Shown here in pieces: positions 43,105 to 52,718 of a stretch of 64,000 nucleotides of DNA; the first letter of the stretch is position 1, and each line of letters begins with the position of its first letter. Source of the DNA: Geomonas agri (GTDB lineage Bacteria > Desulfobacterota > Desulfuromonadia > Geobacterales > Geobacteraceae). The stretch spans positions 1,586,799 to 1,650,798 of the forward strand of contig NZ_JAINZO010000001.1 in assembly GCF_020179605.1 (NCBI RefSeq). Reading direction: 5' to 3'. Under the pieces are notes generated by a model. That model made no database searches and was not told the origin of the DNA. It saw only the letters and a list, made by a program, of their open reading frames with translations. The position numbers and the translations under genes were made by a program.

Positions 43105-43998
43105 CTAGGCTCCCCCTCCTATCTGCGTATCCAATCCCCGGGCTCTGAAGAGCCGTGCGAAATTCTCCATATCCTGCGTGGACGGCGTTTGTGCCGCCAG
43201 GGCCTGGGCCGGCGGCTCATTACCCAGGCGGGCCGGCTTGGCGGCCCAGCTGCCGTGGTAGGGGAGCAGCCAGACCTGGCGCACCCCGGCGGAGCGGGCG
43301 GCGTGTTCAGCCAGCGCCGTCATCTCCCCCACCGTGTCGTTGAAGCCCGGGATCACCGGGATCCTGATCCAGATGTTGCGGTGCACCTGTCCCAACTGTG
43401 CCAGGTTGTCGAGGATGCGGCCGTTGCCGATGCCCGTCCCCGCCAGGTGCAGCGCGTCGTCCGCGCACTTCAGGTCGAAGAGGAACAGGTCTACCAGCGA
43501 AGCGATGCCGATGAGCGTCTCGGCCGGGCAGATTGCGGCCGTGTCGACGGCGGTATGGATGTCGTGGCTGCGGCAGGCGGTGAGGAGGGCTTTGAGGAAG
43601 GCGGGTTGGCACAGCGGTTCGCCCCCCGAAAAGGTGACGCCGCCCCCCGACTCTTCGAAGAACATGCGGTCTTTGAGGATGGTGTGCAGCACCTCGTCCG
43701 CCGATGTTTCGGAGCCCAGCAGTTCGCGCGCACCGGTAGGGCAGGCTTCAGCGCACTCACCGCAGGCCCGGCAGGCCTCGCGCGGTTGCAGCCCCTCGTG
43801 GCAGGCCAAAAGGCAGGCATCGCAGGAGATGCAGCGATTCTGGGACCATGCCGTTTGCGGCGAGGCGTTTTGGCTTTCCGGGTTATGGCACCACCAGCAG
43901 CGCGCCGGGCACCCTTTCAGGAACACCGTGGTCCGGATCCCCGGCCCATCGTGCAGCGAGTACCGCTGCACGTTAAAGACAATGCCGCTGCTCGTCAT
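43105..43998 (-). CDS. hypE: Glycyl radical enzyme activase (radical SAM)
   Basis: A 297-residue activating enzyme that uses SAM and a [4Fe-4S] cluster to put the radical on the glycine of the adjacent dehydratase. The radical SAM triad is in GCPARCWWCHNPES (CxxxCxxC). An inserted ferredoxin-like domain supplies two more clusters: CISCDACLLAC and CRACGECAEACPTGA. VTFSGGEPLCQP is the GGE motif binding SAM. This architecture is typical for activases of HypD- and glycerol-dehydratase-class enzymes. Upstream of the ATG is an odd tandem ATGAT-rich stretch rather than a clean ribosome-binding site; coupling to the aldo/keto reductase gene is likely. Confidence 0.9.
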   Translation of the reverse strand: MTSSGIVFNVQRYSLHDGPGIRTTVFLKGCPARCWWCHNPESQNASPQTAWSQNRCISCDACLLACHEGLQPREACRACGECAEACPTGARELLGSETSADEVLHTILKDRMFFEESGGGVTFSGGEPLCQPAFLKALLTACRSHDIHTAVDTAAICPAETLIGIASLVDLFLFDLKCADDALHLAGTGIGNGRILDNLAQLGQVHRNIWIRIPVIPGFNDTVGEMTALAEHAARSAGVRQVWLLPYHGSWAAKPARLGNEPPAQALAAQTPSTQDMENFARLFRARGLDTQIGGGA

Positions 43999-44041
43999 AA
44001 TCGCATCATCCCCATCATTCCCATAATGCCATCGCTGCCGC

Positions 44042-44992
44042 CTACACCACCCGGATCATGAACTCCGGGCACGCCGCCCCGCAGTACCCGCACAGGATGC
44101 AGGTATCGTCGTCCACCTTCGCCTTGCCGTCCACCATGGCCAGTGCATTGTTGGTGCAGGCCGGCACGCAGGCGCCGCACCCCTTGCAGAAGGCCTCCAT
44201 GATGGTGAGCTTGCGCCGCCTCCCCTCCAGGGTGTTCCAGAGCGCCTCGTCGGCGCGCCCCTCCTGGAACAGCGCCAGGTTGCCGTCGATCTCGGCCTCC
44301 GAGAGCATGCCCAGGGCGATGCCGTGTACCCCGTCAAGCCCCAGCACGAAGCGCAGGCTCTCCCGGGCCGTGGAGATCAGGTTGCCGCCCGCCAAGGCCT
44401 TCATGGCGTACACGCCCTTCCCCGCAGCGGCGCAGGCGGCGATGGCGGCAGCCATCTCCTCCTGGGTGCCGTCGATGATTCCCATACCGGTCCGGTTGAT
44501 GAGCGGATGCACCACCTCGATCTCCGGGTGCTGCACCGACTTAACCATGGCGCTCACGAAGTGCGAGGAGAGCCCCACGTGGGCAATCTTTCCCTCTTCC
44601 TTCATCCGGACCAGCGTCTCGATCACCTCGGGGCGCTCCACGAAGGGGTCCGCCACCCGGGCGCCGTGCAGGTGCACGATGTCGAGCCGCTCCACGCCCA
44701 GTTCCGTGAGCGCCCGCTCGACGTGGCCGCGCGCCGCCTGCGCCGTGTTGGCGTGGGTTTTGGAGGCGATGAAGACCTCGCCGGTGTACCCGGCCAGTGC
44801 GGCGCGGATATGCGGGTAGGTCTGGTACAGTTCGGCGGTATCCAGGAGGTTCACGCCGCGCTCCAGGGCGTAGCGGATCAGGCGCCCCCCCTCTTCAGGG
44901 GAGAGCGAGGCCTGCAGGGGGCCGAGCGGAAGGGTGCCGAAAACAAGGGGATTGATGCTGAGACCGGTAGAGCCGAGGGCAACTGTCTTCAT
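44042..44992 (-). CDS. Aldo/keto reductase with C-terminal 2x[4Fe-4S] ferredoxin domain
   Basis: A 316-residue fusion. Residues 1-250 form an AKR TIM barrel (GRLIRYALERGVNLLDTAELY with the catalytic Asp/Tyr, then IASKTHAN and IDIVHLHGARV). The last 50 residues carry two clusters: CKGCGACVPACTNN and CILCGYCGAACPE. Such iron-sulfur AKRs accept electrons from ferredoxin-like partners rather than only NADPH. It is 43 bases upstream of the activase gene and in the same operon as the HypD-like enzyme, so it may reduce the dehydration product or a linked carbonyl compound. Confidence 0.87.
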   Translation of the reverse strand: MKTVALGSTGLSINPLVFGTLPLGPLQASLSPEEGGRLIRYALERGVNLLDTAELYQTYPHIRAALAGYTGEVFIASKTHANTAQAARGHVERALTELGVERLDIVHLHGARVADPFVERPEVIETLVRMKEEGKIAHVGLSSHFVSAMVKSVQHPEIEVVHPLINRTGMGIIDGTQEEMAAAIAACAAAGKGVYAMKALAGGNLISTARESLRFVLGLDGVHGIALGMLSEAEIDGNLALFQEGRADEALWNTLEGRRRKLTIMEAFCKGCGACVPACTNNALAMVDGKAKVDDDTCILCGYCGAACPEFMIRVV

Positions 44993-45007
44993 GTGATTCC
45001 TGTTTCG

Positions 45008-45211
45008 TTAGTAGTGGGGCGGAGGCTCTTCTTCGGACGGGAGCCTGTTTTCGGAAGCGCTCAGGCCGCGCAGGTGTTCCTTGATGATCTTCAATTCCTT
45101 GGTGAGCTGATCGATGAGGGCCTGGTGCCCGGTGACCACCTCGTTCAACTGGTCGATGATGTGACCCTGGTGCATGATCAGCATCTCCATGTCAGTCAGA
45201 CGCTGTTCCAT
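45008..45211 (-). CDS. slyX: SlyX-family protein
   Basis: A 67-residue coiled-coil protein beginning MEQRLTDMEMLIMHQGHIID and ending PPPHY, the C-terminal signature of SlyX. The middle contains heptad-like leucines (LNEVVTGHQALIDQLTKELK). Function is unknown; in enterics it neighbours slyD. AAGGAG precedes the ATG. It is the first gene of the minus-strand set that continues with the ferredoxin-tailed aldo/keto reductase 15 bases downstream. Confidence 0.85.
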   Translation of the reverse strand: MEQRLTDMEMLIMHQGHIIDQLNEVVTGHQALIDQLTKELKIIKEHLRGLSASENRLPSEEEPPPHY

Positions 45212-45362
45212 AGTGAACTCCTTGTCGTGCCGGTTGTGAAGCAGGCAAAAGTTTAACCTGATTCAGTGCGATAGCCAAGATAAAAAACTTCAAAAACCGG
45301 ACGGATTCTGATAATTTCGCTGACGCTTTGAGCACGAGAAGTGCGGGGCACGGGAGGTAGCG

Positions 45363-46031
45363 ATGCAGGAAACACCGAAGTCGAGCAGCGAGCGTCACAT
45401 CGAGGCCATCATGCAGCACCTGGAGCCGGGGAGCGACCGGTACGAGGTGCTGGACAAGGCCAAGCGCTTCAAGTCGTCGTGGGTCGAATTGGGCGAGAAG
45501 CTGCTGGACGTCAGCAAGAGGGGTCGTTTTCGCGAGTGGGGTTACGGCACCTTTGAAGAGTACTGCGTGCAGGAGATACGCATCAAGCGCGGCACCGCCG
45601 AGAAGTTGACCATGGCCTACCGGTTCATGGAAAAGGAAGAGCCGCAGTTGTTGGACCGGCGCGAGGAGTTGCGTCCCCTGCCCGATTTCAGGTCGATAGA
45701 CCTGTTGCGTCAGGCCAAGGAAGAGAAGGGATTTTCCGCCGAAGAGTACGGCGATCTGAGAAAGCGCGTGGTCGAGGACGACAAGAGTCATCCCACCGTA
45801 CTGAAGAAGTTCAAGGAAGTGGCCGCGCTGCGTGAAGAGCCGAATCCCTTGGTGCCCCTGAAAGCGGCCGTTTCAGCCGCCAAGCGGCTGGACAACGCGC
45901 TGCGTCTTTTGGAGAGCGTGCCGCAGGAGTATGTACAGCAGGTGGCCGAGGTTTTGAACCACCTGGAGCAGGAACTGAACGCCCGCGACCTGGGCGCCGA
46001 AACCGAAGCCGGCAACCTGCGCGAGATTTAG
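45363..46031 (+). CDS. Unknown helical protein, 222 aa
   Basis: I do not recognise this protein. It is highly charged, predominantly helical by inspection (EVLDKAKRFKSSWVELGEKL, KTFKE-like stretches near the middle) and contains WGYGTFEEYCVQEIRIKRGT, which is reminiscent of a DNA-binding or ParB-like helix-turn-helix region, though no motif is decisive. No membrane segment or signal peptide is present. GGGAGGTAGCG lies before the ATG. The gene stands alone between slyX (divergent) and the convergent tauE-like gene. A transcriptional or chromosome-associated role is possible but unproven. Confidence 0.6.
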   Translation: MQETPKSSSERHIEAIMQHLEPGSDRYEVLDKAKRFKSSWVELGEKLLDVSKRGRFREWGYGTFEEYCVQEIRIKRGTAEKLTMAYRFMEKEEPQLLDRREELRPLPDFRSIDLLRQAKEEKGFSAEEYGDLRKRVVEDDKSHPTVLKKFKEVAALREEPNPLVPLKAAVSAAKRLDNALRLLESVPQEYVQQVAEVLNHLEQELNARDLGAETEAGNLREI

Positions 46032-46076
46032 TTGCACGAGCTGCCACCCCCGGGGTGGCAGCCGCACCTTCCAGCC

Positions 46077-46835
46077 CTAGCGGTAGCTATCCCAAAACAG
46101 CTTCGCCGTCACTGCCAGAACCGAGCAGATGAACACCGGCCTGACGAACCTGGTCCCCTTGTGGATCACCAGCCTGGCCCCGGCGCGCGCGCCGACCGCC
46201 TGCCCCGCCCCCATCAGCAGACCCGCCCCGAACAGCACGTGCCCTCCCGCCACGAAGATCACCAGCGAGACGATGTTGCTCACGAAGTTGAACAGCTTGG
46301 TGTACCCGGTCCCCTTGCGCATGTCGAAACCGAGCCCGAGCATGATGGCGATCACCCAGAAGGAACCGGTCCCCGGCCCGAGGAAGCCGTCGTAGAAGCC
46401 GAGCGTCAGTCCGGCCAGGGTGTAGAAGAGCCTGCGCGGCAGGCGCGGGTGCACCTCCTCGGCGCCGAGCTTCGGCGTGAAGATGGTGTAGCAGAGGATC
46501 CCCAGCAGAAGAAACGGGATGCACTTCTTCAAAAAGCCCGGGTCGATTTGCTGGACGGTGTAGGAGCCGAGGATAGCGCCGATGGTGGTCCAGATGACGC
46601 CGGGGAGCGCGTCGCGCAGGTTGACGGTGCCCGCCTTGACGAAGTGGGTCATGGCCGAGCACGAGCCGAAACTGGCCTGGAGCTTGTTGGTGCCCAGCGC
46701 CGCCTGCGGCGGCAACCCCATGCCGAGCAGCACGGGAATGGTGATCAGGCCGCCGCCTCCGGCGATGGCGTCGATGCAGCCGGCAACTGCGCCGGCAAGG
46801 AACAGGACGGGAAAAAGAACCGGTGAAATCTCCAT
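46077..46835 (-). CDS. TauE/SafE-family (TSUP) permease
   Basis: A 252-residue inner-membrane protein with about eight hydrophobic segments. The N-terminal GAVAGCIDAIAGGGGLITIP and the second-half DGFLGPGTGSFWVIAIM are the repeated TSUP glycine motifs, and LGTNKLQASFGS is the adjoining conserved segment. Members export sulfite, sulfoacetate or related organosulfur anions, or import them; the actual substrate is unknown. It follows the 736-residue protein gene by 9 bases, at the end of the mreB-heptose cluster. No sulfur enzymes are adjacent. Confidence 0.88.
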   Translation of the reverse strand: MEISPVLFPVLFLAGAVAGCIDAIAGGGGLITIPVLLGMGLPPQAALGTNKLQASFGSCSAMTHFVKAGTVNLRDALPGVIWTTIGAILGSYTVQQIDPGFLKKCIPFLLLGILCYTIFTPKLGAEEVHPRLPRRLFYTLAGLTLGFYDGFLGPGTGSFWVIAIMLGLGFDMRKGTGYTKLFNFVSNIVSLVIFVAGGHVLFGAGLLMGAGQAVGARAGARLVIHKGTRFVRPVFICSVLAVTAKLFWDSYR

Positions 46836-46844
46836 AAACTACAA

Positions 46845-49055
46845 TTACTCCCCTACCTGTTGTTGTTCGTTACGTTTGCGGTACGCCGTGTAACTCTGGC
46901 GTGCTATCGATACTGCCAAGGGAATCTCCTTCAAGGCGATGCTGTCATCGGCAACCGCCTGCGCCACGTAATACATCTGCTGCCAGGGGATGGGCGCCTC
47001 CCCTCCTGCCGCCTTCAGCCACAGTGTTTGCAGCACGAGCCGCTGCAGCAACACCGGTCGCTGCTGCTCCAAGACCTGGTCGCACAGCCGCTCCAGCACC
47101 GTCGCTGTCTTGAGCGCCTTGCCAGCGCCGCGCGCCGCCTCGATAACGCGGTCGACCGCGCTCCCTTCCACCCTCCACTGCCCGAACAGGGCGCGGTAGC
47201 CGTGCCACCGACCCGACTCCTCCAGGGCAAGCAGCTGCTCGCTGGGGCTGTCCAGCGAACCTTCATGGCCGCCTGAAGGGAACTGGCTCCGCAGGTGCCT
47301 GCCCCCTTTAGCCTCTTGGGCCAACAGTTGCAGCATCTGCACCGGGTCGCACGTGCTCCCTTTCCAGTGGTCGCGCCCCAAAAGCTCCGCTGCCCGGACC
47401 AGCCAGTGCCCCGGCACCCTCCCCGCTTCGCTGCCGGCGGCGAGTGCCATGCCCACTCGCAGGTCGAGGTAGTCACCGGTGGACGGCAGGCAGCAGCGGC
47501 GGCTTCTGGCGGCCCTGACGAAGTCCTCCCGGTCCCGGCGCGTCTCCAGGCGCACCACGGTGCAGTCGGCGATACCGTTTTCCTCCAGAAGGGTCACTGT
47601 GCAGCCGGCGTAGGCACCCTGGTCGGCAACGATGATATCGAAGACCTGGCCGCCGGAACCGTCCAGGCAACTCGCGTAGACCGTCTCCTCGCCTGGAGGC
47701 TCCAGGTGGGCGCACGGGACGCGGCCCCTGCGCGCGTTGTTGATGGTCTGGTCCACGATGCTCCGGGTCGGCTCGGCGAACCAGTTGCGCGCCATGATCA
47801 GGCGCCTGAGCGTAGTGGGCGTCAGCGTCGCCCCCGCCACCGCGACCAGCATCCGCGCTACCTCGCGGGAGAGCTCGGGGTCCGGGTCGAAGACCAGCAG
47901 CGCGGCAATTTCGCGCAGAAAGGGGGCGTCTGCGGTCAAAAGCTCCCAGGTCAAGCCCGGCCTCAGTTCCGGGTCGTTCACCGAGAACAGTTCCAGGATC
48001 TCCTGCGCCCCGGCAAAGGGGCAGGTCACTCCCGCCGCGGCGAAATGCCTCAGAATGCCGGCGACAAACTCCTCGCTCGAGGCGGCGCCGACATCGAGTG
48101 ATCCCTGCGCCTCGCCCTCCCCCTCAACCGCCTGGCAGATGCCCTGCAGCTCGGCAATCAGGTTCAGACGGCTGCGCAGCAGGATGTCGGCTACCGAGAG
48201 GCGCAACTGGGTGCCACTCCTCTCCCGGTACACCCGCAGTGCCAGCGCGCTTTGCAGTCGCTGCAGCTGCGCCCTCGCCCCCGGGCGCCCCCCCGCCGCT
48301 TCCACCTGGTAGAACTCCAGGGTCAGGGAGAGGATCCTCAGCGCCGCCGAGACCCGGTCGTGGTCGGCCTTGGCATCGCGTCCCAGTGTCGCCAAAAGCG
48401 AGGCCAATTCCTCCACCGCCAGCGGGTCGGCAAGCAGGTGGCGGTGGAGTTCGTCCTGCAGCCCGAGCAGGACGGCGATGGGGGCGCTCACCCCGGCTCG
48501 CGCGTACAGTTCCACCAGGCGCATGAGGCCCGAAGGGCTGCCCTCTCCGGCACAAGGGGGCTGGGGGCACGAGGGGGTGAATCCGTGCCGCACCGACTCG
48601 GTGAGCATGCTCTCCAGGTCCGGCGCCGGCAGGGCCCGGTAGAAAAGATCGCCGGGAAGCGGGAATGCCCTGCCGCGGTAGGGACTGCCGTCGATCAACT
48701 CCCGCACCTCGCGGTAACGCTCATACATGCGCGTCACCCAGTCCGGGCGGGAATTGAGTGTGTGCACGCAGAAGTCAAGCAGGTCGGCAGCATAAGGAAC
48801 TTGGTAAGTAGAGCCGTCCAGGTAGGGGCCGGAAAAGGGACCGTCGCCGTCGAAGCCGAGGCAGATCATCGCCTTTTGCCGCTGCTTCTGGTCCAGCACC
48901 AGGAGGGCGACCCGTCGGCAGTCGCACCCCGGGGTGGTGCAGTAGCACTCGACGAACGCGTAGCTCCCCCTCGGGATCCGTGCGCTCTGCGCCAGCAGTT
49001 CCAGGGTCATGGTAGACCCGGCGGCGTTCGGGAAGATCTGGTGGTACGGCTTCAT
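46845..49055 (-). CDS. Unknown 736-residue protein with cysteine cluster
   Basis: No named domain is recognised. Near the N-terminus, FVECYCTTPGCDCRR holds four cysteines (CxCx4CxC), a plausible zinc or Fe-S site. The middle 400 residues are helical and leucine-rich, resembling a solenoid of HEAT or TPR type (LASLLATLGRDAKADHDRVS). Later, RSRRCCLPSTGDYLDLRVGM is more beta-rich. The ATG given starts the homology-like region; a longer frame adds 27 residues. It lies between gmhB and the TauE/SafE permease with short gaps on both sides, and is part of that transcriptional unit by orientation. Confidence 0.6.
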   Translation of the reverse strand: MKPYHQIFPNAAGSTMTLELLAQSARIPRGSYAFVECYCTTPGCDCRRVALLVLDQKQRQKAMICLGFDGDGPFSGPYLDGSTYQVPYAADLLDFCVHTLNSRPDWVTRMYERYREVRELIDGSPYRGRAFPLPGDLFYRALPAPDLESMLTESVRHGFTPSCPQPPCAGEGSPSGLMRLVELYARAGVSAPIAVLLGLQDELHRHLLADPLAVEELASLLATLGRDAKADHDRVSAALRILSLTLEFYQVEAAGGRPGARAQLQRLQSALALRVYRERSGTQLRLSVADILLRSRLNLIAELQGICQAVEGEGEAQGSLDVGAASSEEFVAGILRHFAAAGVTCPFAGAQEILELFSVNDPELRPGLTWELLTADAPFLREIAALLVFDPDPELSREVARMLVAVAGATLTPTTLRRLIMARNWFAEPTRSIVDQTINNARRGRVPCAHLEPPGEETVYASCLDGSGGQVFDIIVADQGAYAGCTVTLLEENGIADCTVVRLETRRDREDFVRAARSRRCCLPSTGDYLDLRVGMALAAGSEAGRVPGHWLVRAAELLGRDHWKGSTCDPVQMLQLLAQEAKGGRHLRSQFPSGGHEGSLDSPSEQLLALEESGRWHGYRALFGQWRVEGSAVDRVIEAARGAGKALKTATVLERLCDQVLEQQRPVLLQRLVLQTLWLKAAGGEAPIPWQQMYYVAQAVADDSIALKEIPLAVSIARQSYTAYRKRNEQQQVGE

Positions 49056-49150
49056 GCCCACTCCATCGAAAAAGGCCGCTCCTGCCGGTGATGGAAAACC
49101 GGTCGGTAGCGGCCGCGAAAAGAAGGCGGACGTCACTCACTGCTGCCGGT

Positions 49151-49735
49151 TCAGCGTTTTCTGCGCTTCCCCTTTCCCTCGGCGATGATGATGGCCTCCA
49201 CCGCCGCCTGCAGGTCCTCGTAGGCCCGCACCCCTTTGGGAAGCCGGGCCGAATCCGCCGCGCCGTAGCCGGTACGCACCATGAGCGCGCGGCAGCCGGC
49301 ATTGATGCCCGCCTCCACGTCGGCCAGCTTGTCGCCGATCATGTAGGAGCGGGAGAGGTCGATATCGAAATCGCGTGCCGCCTGCTGCAGCATCCCCGGT
49401 GCGGGCTTGCGGCAGGAACACTCCACCCGGTAGTCTCCAACGCCGTGCTCGGGGTGGTGCGGACAGAAGTAGCAGGCGTCGATGGTGATGCCGAAATCGC
49501 CCAGTTCCTCGTGCATCCGGTCGTGGATCGCCTCCAGCGCCGCCTCGTCGTACAGGCCGCGCCCGATGCCGGACTGGTTGGTCACCACGACCAGGAGGAA
49601 GCCGGCGTCCTTGAGCCGCTGCAGGGCGTAGGGGACCCCGGGGATGAGCCGAAACTGCTCCGCCCTGCTCAGGTACTGCACCTCTTCGTTGATGGTCCCG
49701 TCCCGGTCAAGAAAAACCGCCCGCCGCTGCTCCAT
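49151..49735 (-). CDS. gmhB: D-glycero-beta-D-manno-heptose 1,7-bisphosphate 7-phosphatase
   Basis: A 194-residue HAD phosphatase. It has FLDRDGTINEE (nucleophile and acid/base aspartates), VVTNQSGIGRGLY (motif II Thr/Ser), the zinc-binding CPHHPEHG ... CSCRKP cluster typical of GmhB, and MIGDKLADVEAGINAG (motif IV). It removes the 7-phosphate in ADP-heptose synthesis for lipopolysaccharide core. It lies 38 bases downstream of gmhA, the first enzyme of the same pathway; the bifunctional hldE is not in the window. Confidence 0.93.
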   Translation of the reverse strand: MEQRRAVFLDRDGTINEEVQYLSRAEQFRLIPGVPYALQRLKDAGFLLVVVTNQSGIGRGLYDEAALEAIHDRMHEELGDFGITIDACYFCPHHPEHGVGDYRVECSCRKPAPGMLQQAARDFDIDLSRSYMIGDKLADVEAGINAGCRALMVRTGYGAADSARLPKGVRAYEDLQAAVEAIIIAEGKGKRRKR

Positions 49736-49773
49736 GGTACCCCTGGCCTTTCCCGCCTCTTCCCGCCTCGCCG

Positions 49774-50343
49774 CTACGAAAAAAGTTCACGCTCCACGAG
49801 GTCGCACAGGATGTGGATCATGGTGATATGCCCCTCCTGGATCCTGGGGGTGTCATTGCTGGGAACCACCAGGGCGAGCTCGGCCACACCCTTGATGCTC
49901 CCCCCGTCCTTGCCCAGGAGGGCGATGGTACGGCACCCAAGGCTCTTGCCTGCCTCCAGGGCCAGCTGCACGTTGGGAGAGTTGCCGCTGGTGGAAATAC
50001 CGACCAGCACGTCCCCCGGTGCGGCATGCGCCTCGACTTGACGCGAGAAGATGCGGTCGAAGCCGTAGTCGTTCCCCACCGCGGTGAGGATGGAGGTGTC
50101 GGTACTGAGGGCGATGGCCGGCAGCGCGCGCCGCTCCAGTTTGAAGCGCCCCACGATCTCAGCGGCAAAATGCTGTGCGTCGGCGGCGGAACCACCGTTG
50201 CCGAACACGAGCAGCTTCCTGCCGTCGCGCAGCGCCTGGGCCAAAAGCGAAACGGCGCTCTCCAGGGACGGACAGAGGTCCCGTTCGAGCGCCGCGATGA
50301 CCTGGGCGTGGGCCTGGAGCTGGGCCTTGATCTCTTCTTTCAT
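49774..50343 (-). CDS. gmhA: Sedoheptulose-7-phosphate isomerase
   Basis: A 189-residue SIS-domain isomerase that converts sedoheptulose-7-phosphate to D-glycero-D-manno-heptose-7-phosphate, the first step of heptose synthesis. [21 protein letters not shown] is the phosphate-binding loop with the conserved His, [19 protein letters not shown] is the second SIS motif, and [12 protein letters not shown] is the C-terminal helix with His and Glu seen in GmhA. GGAGGTTTG precedes the chosen ATG; the open frame extends 39 codons further upstream without homology. Neighbours are a GT2 glycosyltransferase and gmhB. Confidence 0.93.
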   Translation of the reverse strand: MKEEIKAQLQAHAQVIAALERDLCPSLESAVSLLAQALRDGRKLLVFGNGGSAADAQHFAAEIVGRFKLERRALPAIALSTDTSILTAVGNDYGFDRIFSRQVEAHAAPGDVLVGISTSGNSPNVQLALEAGKSLGCRTIALLGKDGGSIKGVAELALVVPSNDTPRIQEGHITMIHILCDLVERELFS

Positions 50344-50377
50344 CAAACCTCCATGTGCGGGTGTCCCCGCGGCAATG

Positions 50378-51391
50378 CTAGTGAACCCGGCCCTTGATCC
50401 TCTCGGCAAGTTCGGAGAACGAGAGGTAGCTCTCGCTCCAGGGAAACGGCAGCCCGTCAACCGCGGTCACCGGCATGGTGCCGGGACGCTGGGCGACCAG
50501 CTTCTGGTAGAGCCGCCGCCTCATGCCGTCCCAGGACAGGCGCGGCAGCGGCACCAGCTTCACGTTCTCGTGCAGGCAGCAAAGCCCGGACTGCTGGGCC
50601 GACACGTACAGGGCATGGGGCAAAAGCAGCGTGTAACTGTCGCCATGGCGCGCACCCAGGAGCAGCGACTCCAGTTTCTGGCCAAGCAGGTCCAGTTCGA
50701 CCCCCTTGGGCACGTGCACCAGGAAACTCCCCCCCTCGCCCCAACGCTCCCGGAACAGGGCAATGCTGCGCTGCAGAATCTCCCGGCGCCTGAGCTCAGA
50801 CCCCAGCGGTACCTCCTCCTGGTGACTCACCAGGGGGCCCGGTACCTGGAAGGTGAAATACCCCTTGGCGCAGGCGCGCCTGGTAAAGTCCTTGAGGCAC
50901 CAGGCACCTCCGTCCAGGTGCTCGTCCAGGCCACCGATCTCGCGGTAGAGCTCGCGGCGGATCACCATGGCAGCGAAAGAGCCGTTGGCAACCTCGCAGG
51001 GGCCCTCGCACGGTTCGCCAGGATCGAGACAGGGCAGCAGGATGCCGGCCTCGGCGTGCTGCTGGGCAAACTGCAGTAGCGGGTCAAGCCAGCGGGGAGT
51101 TACTATGCTGGTGTTGCGCACCAGGGCCAGGAAAGGGGCCTCGGAGCTCTCAAAACCGCGGTTGACGGCACGCACGAACCCGATATTGCTGTCGTCGCGC
51201 ATCAAAAGGGCGCGCTCGTCCAGCCCGTCCGCGAACTCCTGCAACATCCTCTCGGTGTCGCGTTCGGATCCGCAATCAACGATGATAAGCCGGGCATTCG
51301 GGGTGTGGTTGATCAGGTTGACCAGGCAGTTTCGAGTCTCGTCGGGCCGGTTCCATACGGGTATGATGACGTCTATGATAACGTCGGTCAT
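50378..51391 (-). CDS. Family 2 glycosyltransferase
   Basis: A protein of about 337 residues with an N-terminal GT-A domain: [20 protein letters not shown] is the nucleotide-sugar-binding start, and [16 protein letters not shown] and [13 protein letters not shown] stretches follow. The usual DxD appears altered ([17 protein letters not shown]), which may reflect an unusual donor site. The C-terminal 120 residues include [20 protein letters not shown] and are not assignable. There is no membrane segment. By position between mreB and gmhA it probably acts on lipopolysaccharide core or another surface glycan. The start is at the second of two neighbouring ATG codons. Confidence 0.8.
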   Translation of the reverse strand: MTDVIIDVIIPVWNRPDETRNCLVNLINHTPNARLIIVDCGSERDTERMLQEFADGLDERALLMRDDSNIGFVRAVNRGFESSEAPFLALVRNTSIVTPRWLDPLLQFAQQHAEAGILLPCLDPGEPCEGPCEVANGSFAAMVIRRELYREIGGLDEHLDGGAWCLKDFTRRACAKGYFTFQVPGPLVSHQEEVPLGSELRRREILQRSIALFRERWGEGGSFLVHVPKGVELDLLGQKLESLLLGARHGDSYTLLLPHALYVSAQQSGLCCLHENVKLVPLPRLSWDGMRRRLYQKLVAQRPGTMPVTAVDGLPFPWSESYLSFSELAERIKGRVH

Positions 51392-51433
51392 GAGCATCCC
51401 TCGGGCAGAAACGGCAAATGGGAGAACGGGGAA

Positions 51434-52624
<1,191 letters not shown>

Positions 52625-52630
52625 CTACCG

Positions 52631-52659
52631 TTGCTTTTGCGATTAAAGTATATTATCAT
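52631..52659 (+). promoter_or_regulatory. Possible promoter of the PpiD-like gene
   Basis: TTGCTT, a 17-base spacer and TATCAT lie about 60 bases upstream of the PpiD-like start codon, back to back with the mreB promoter. Both hexamers deviate from consensus. Confidence 0.4.
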
Positions 52660-52718
52660 TCGCCACTCTTGATTATGAAATAGACTCAATTTTATGAGCG
52701 CAAAGGAGCCGAACCGGA

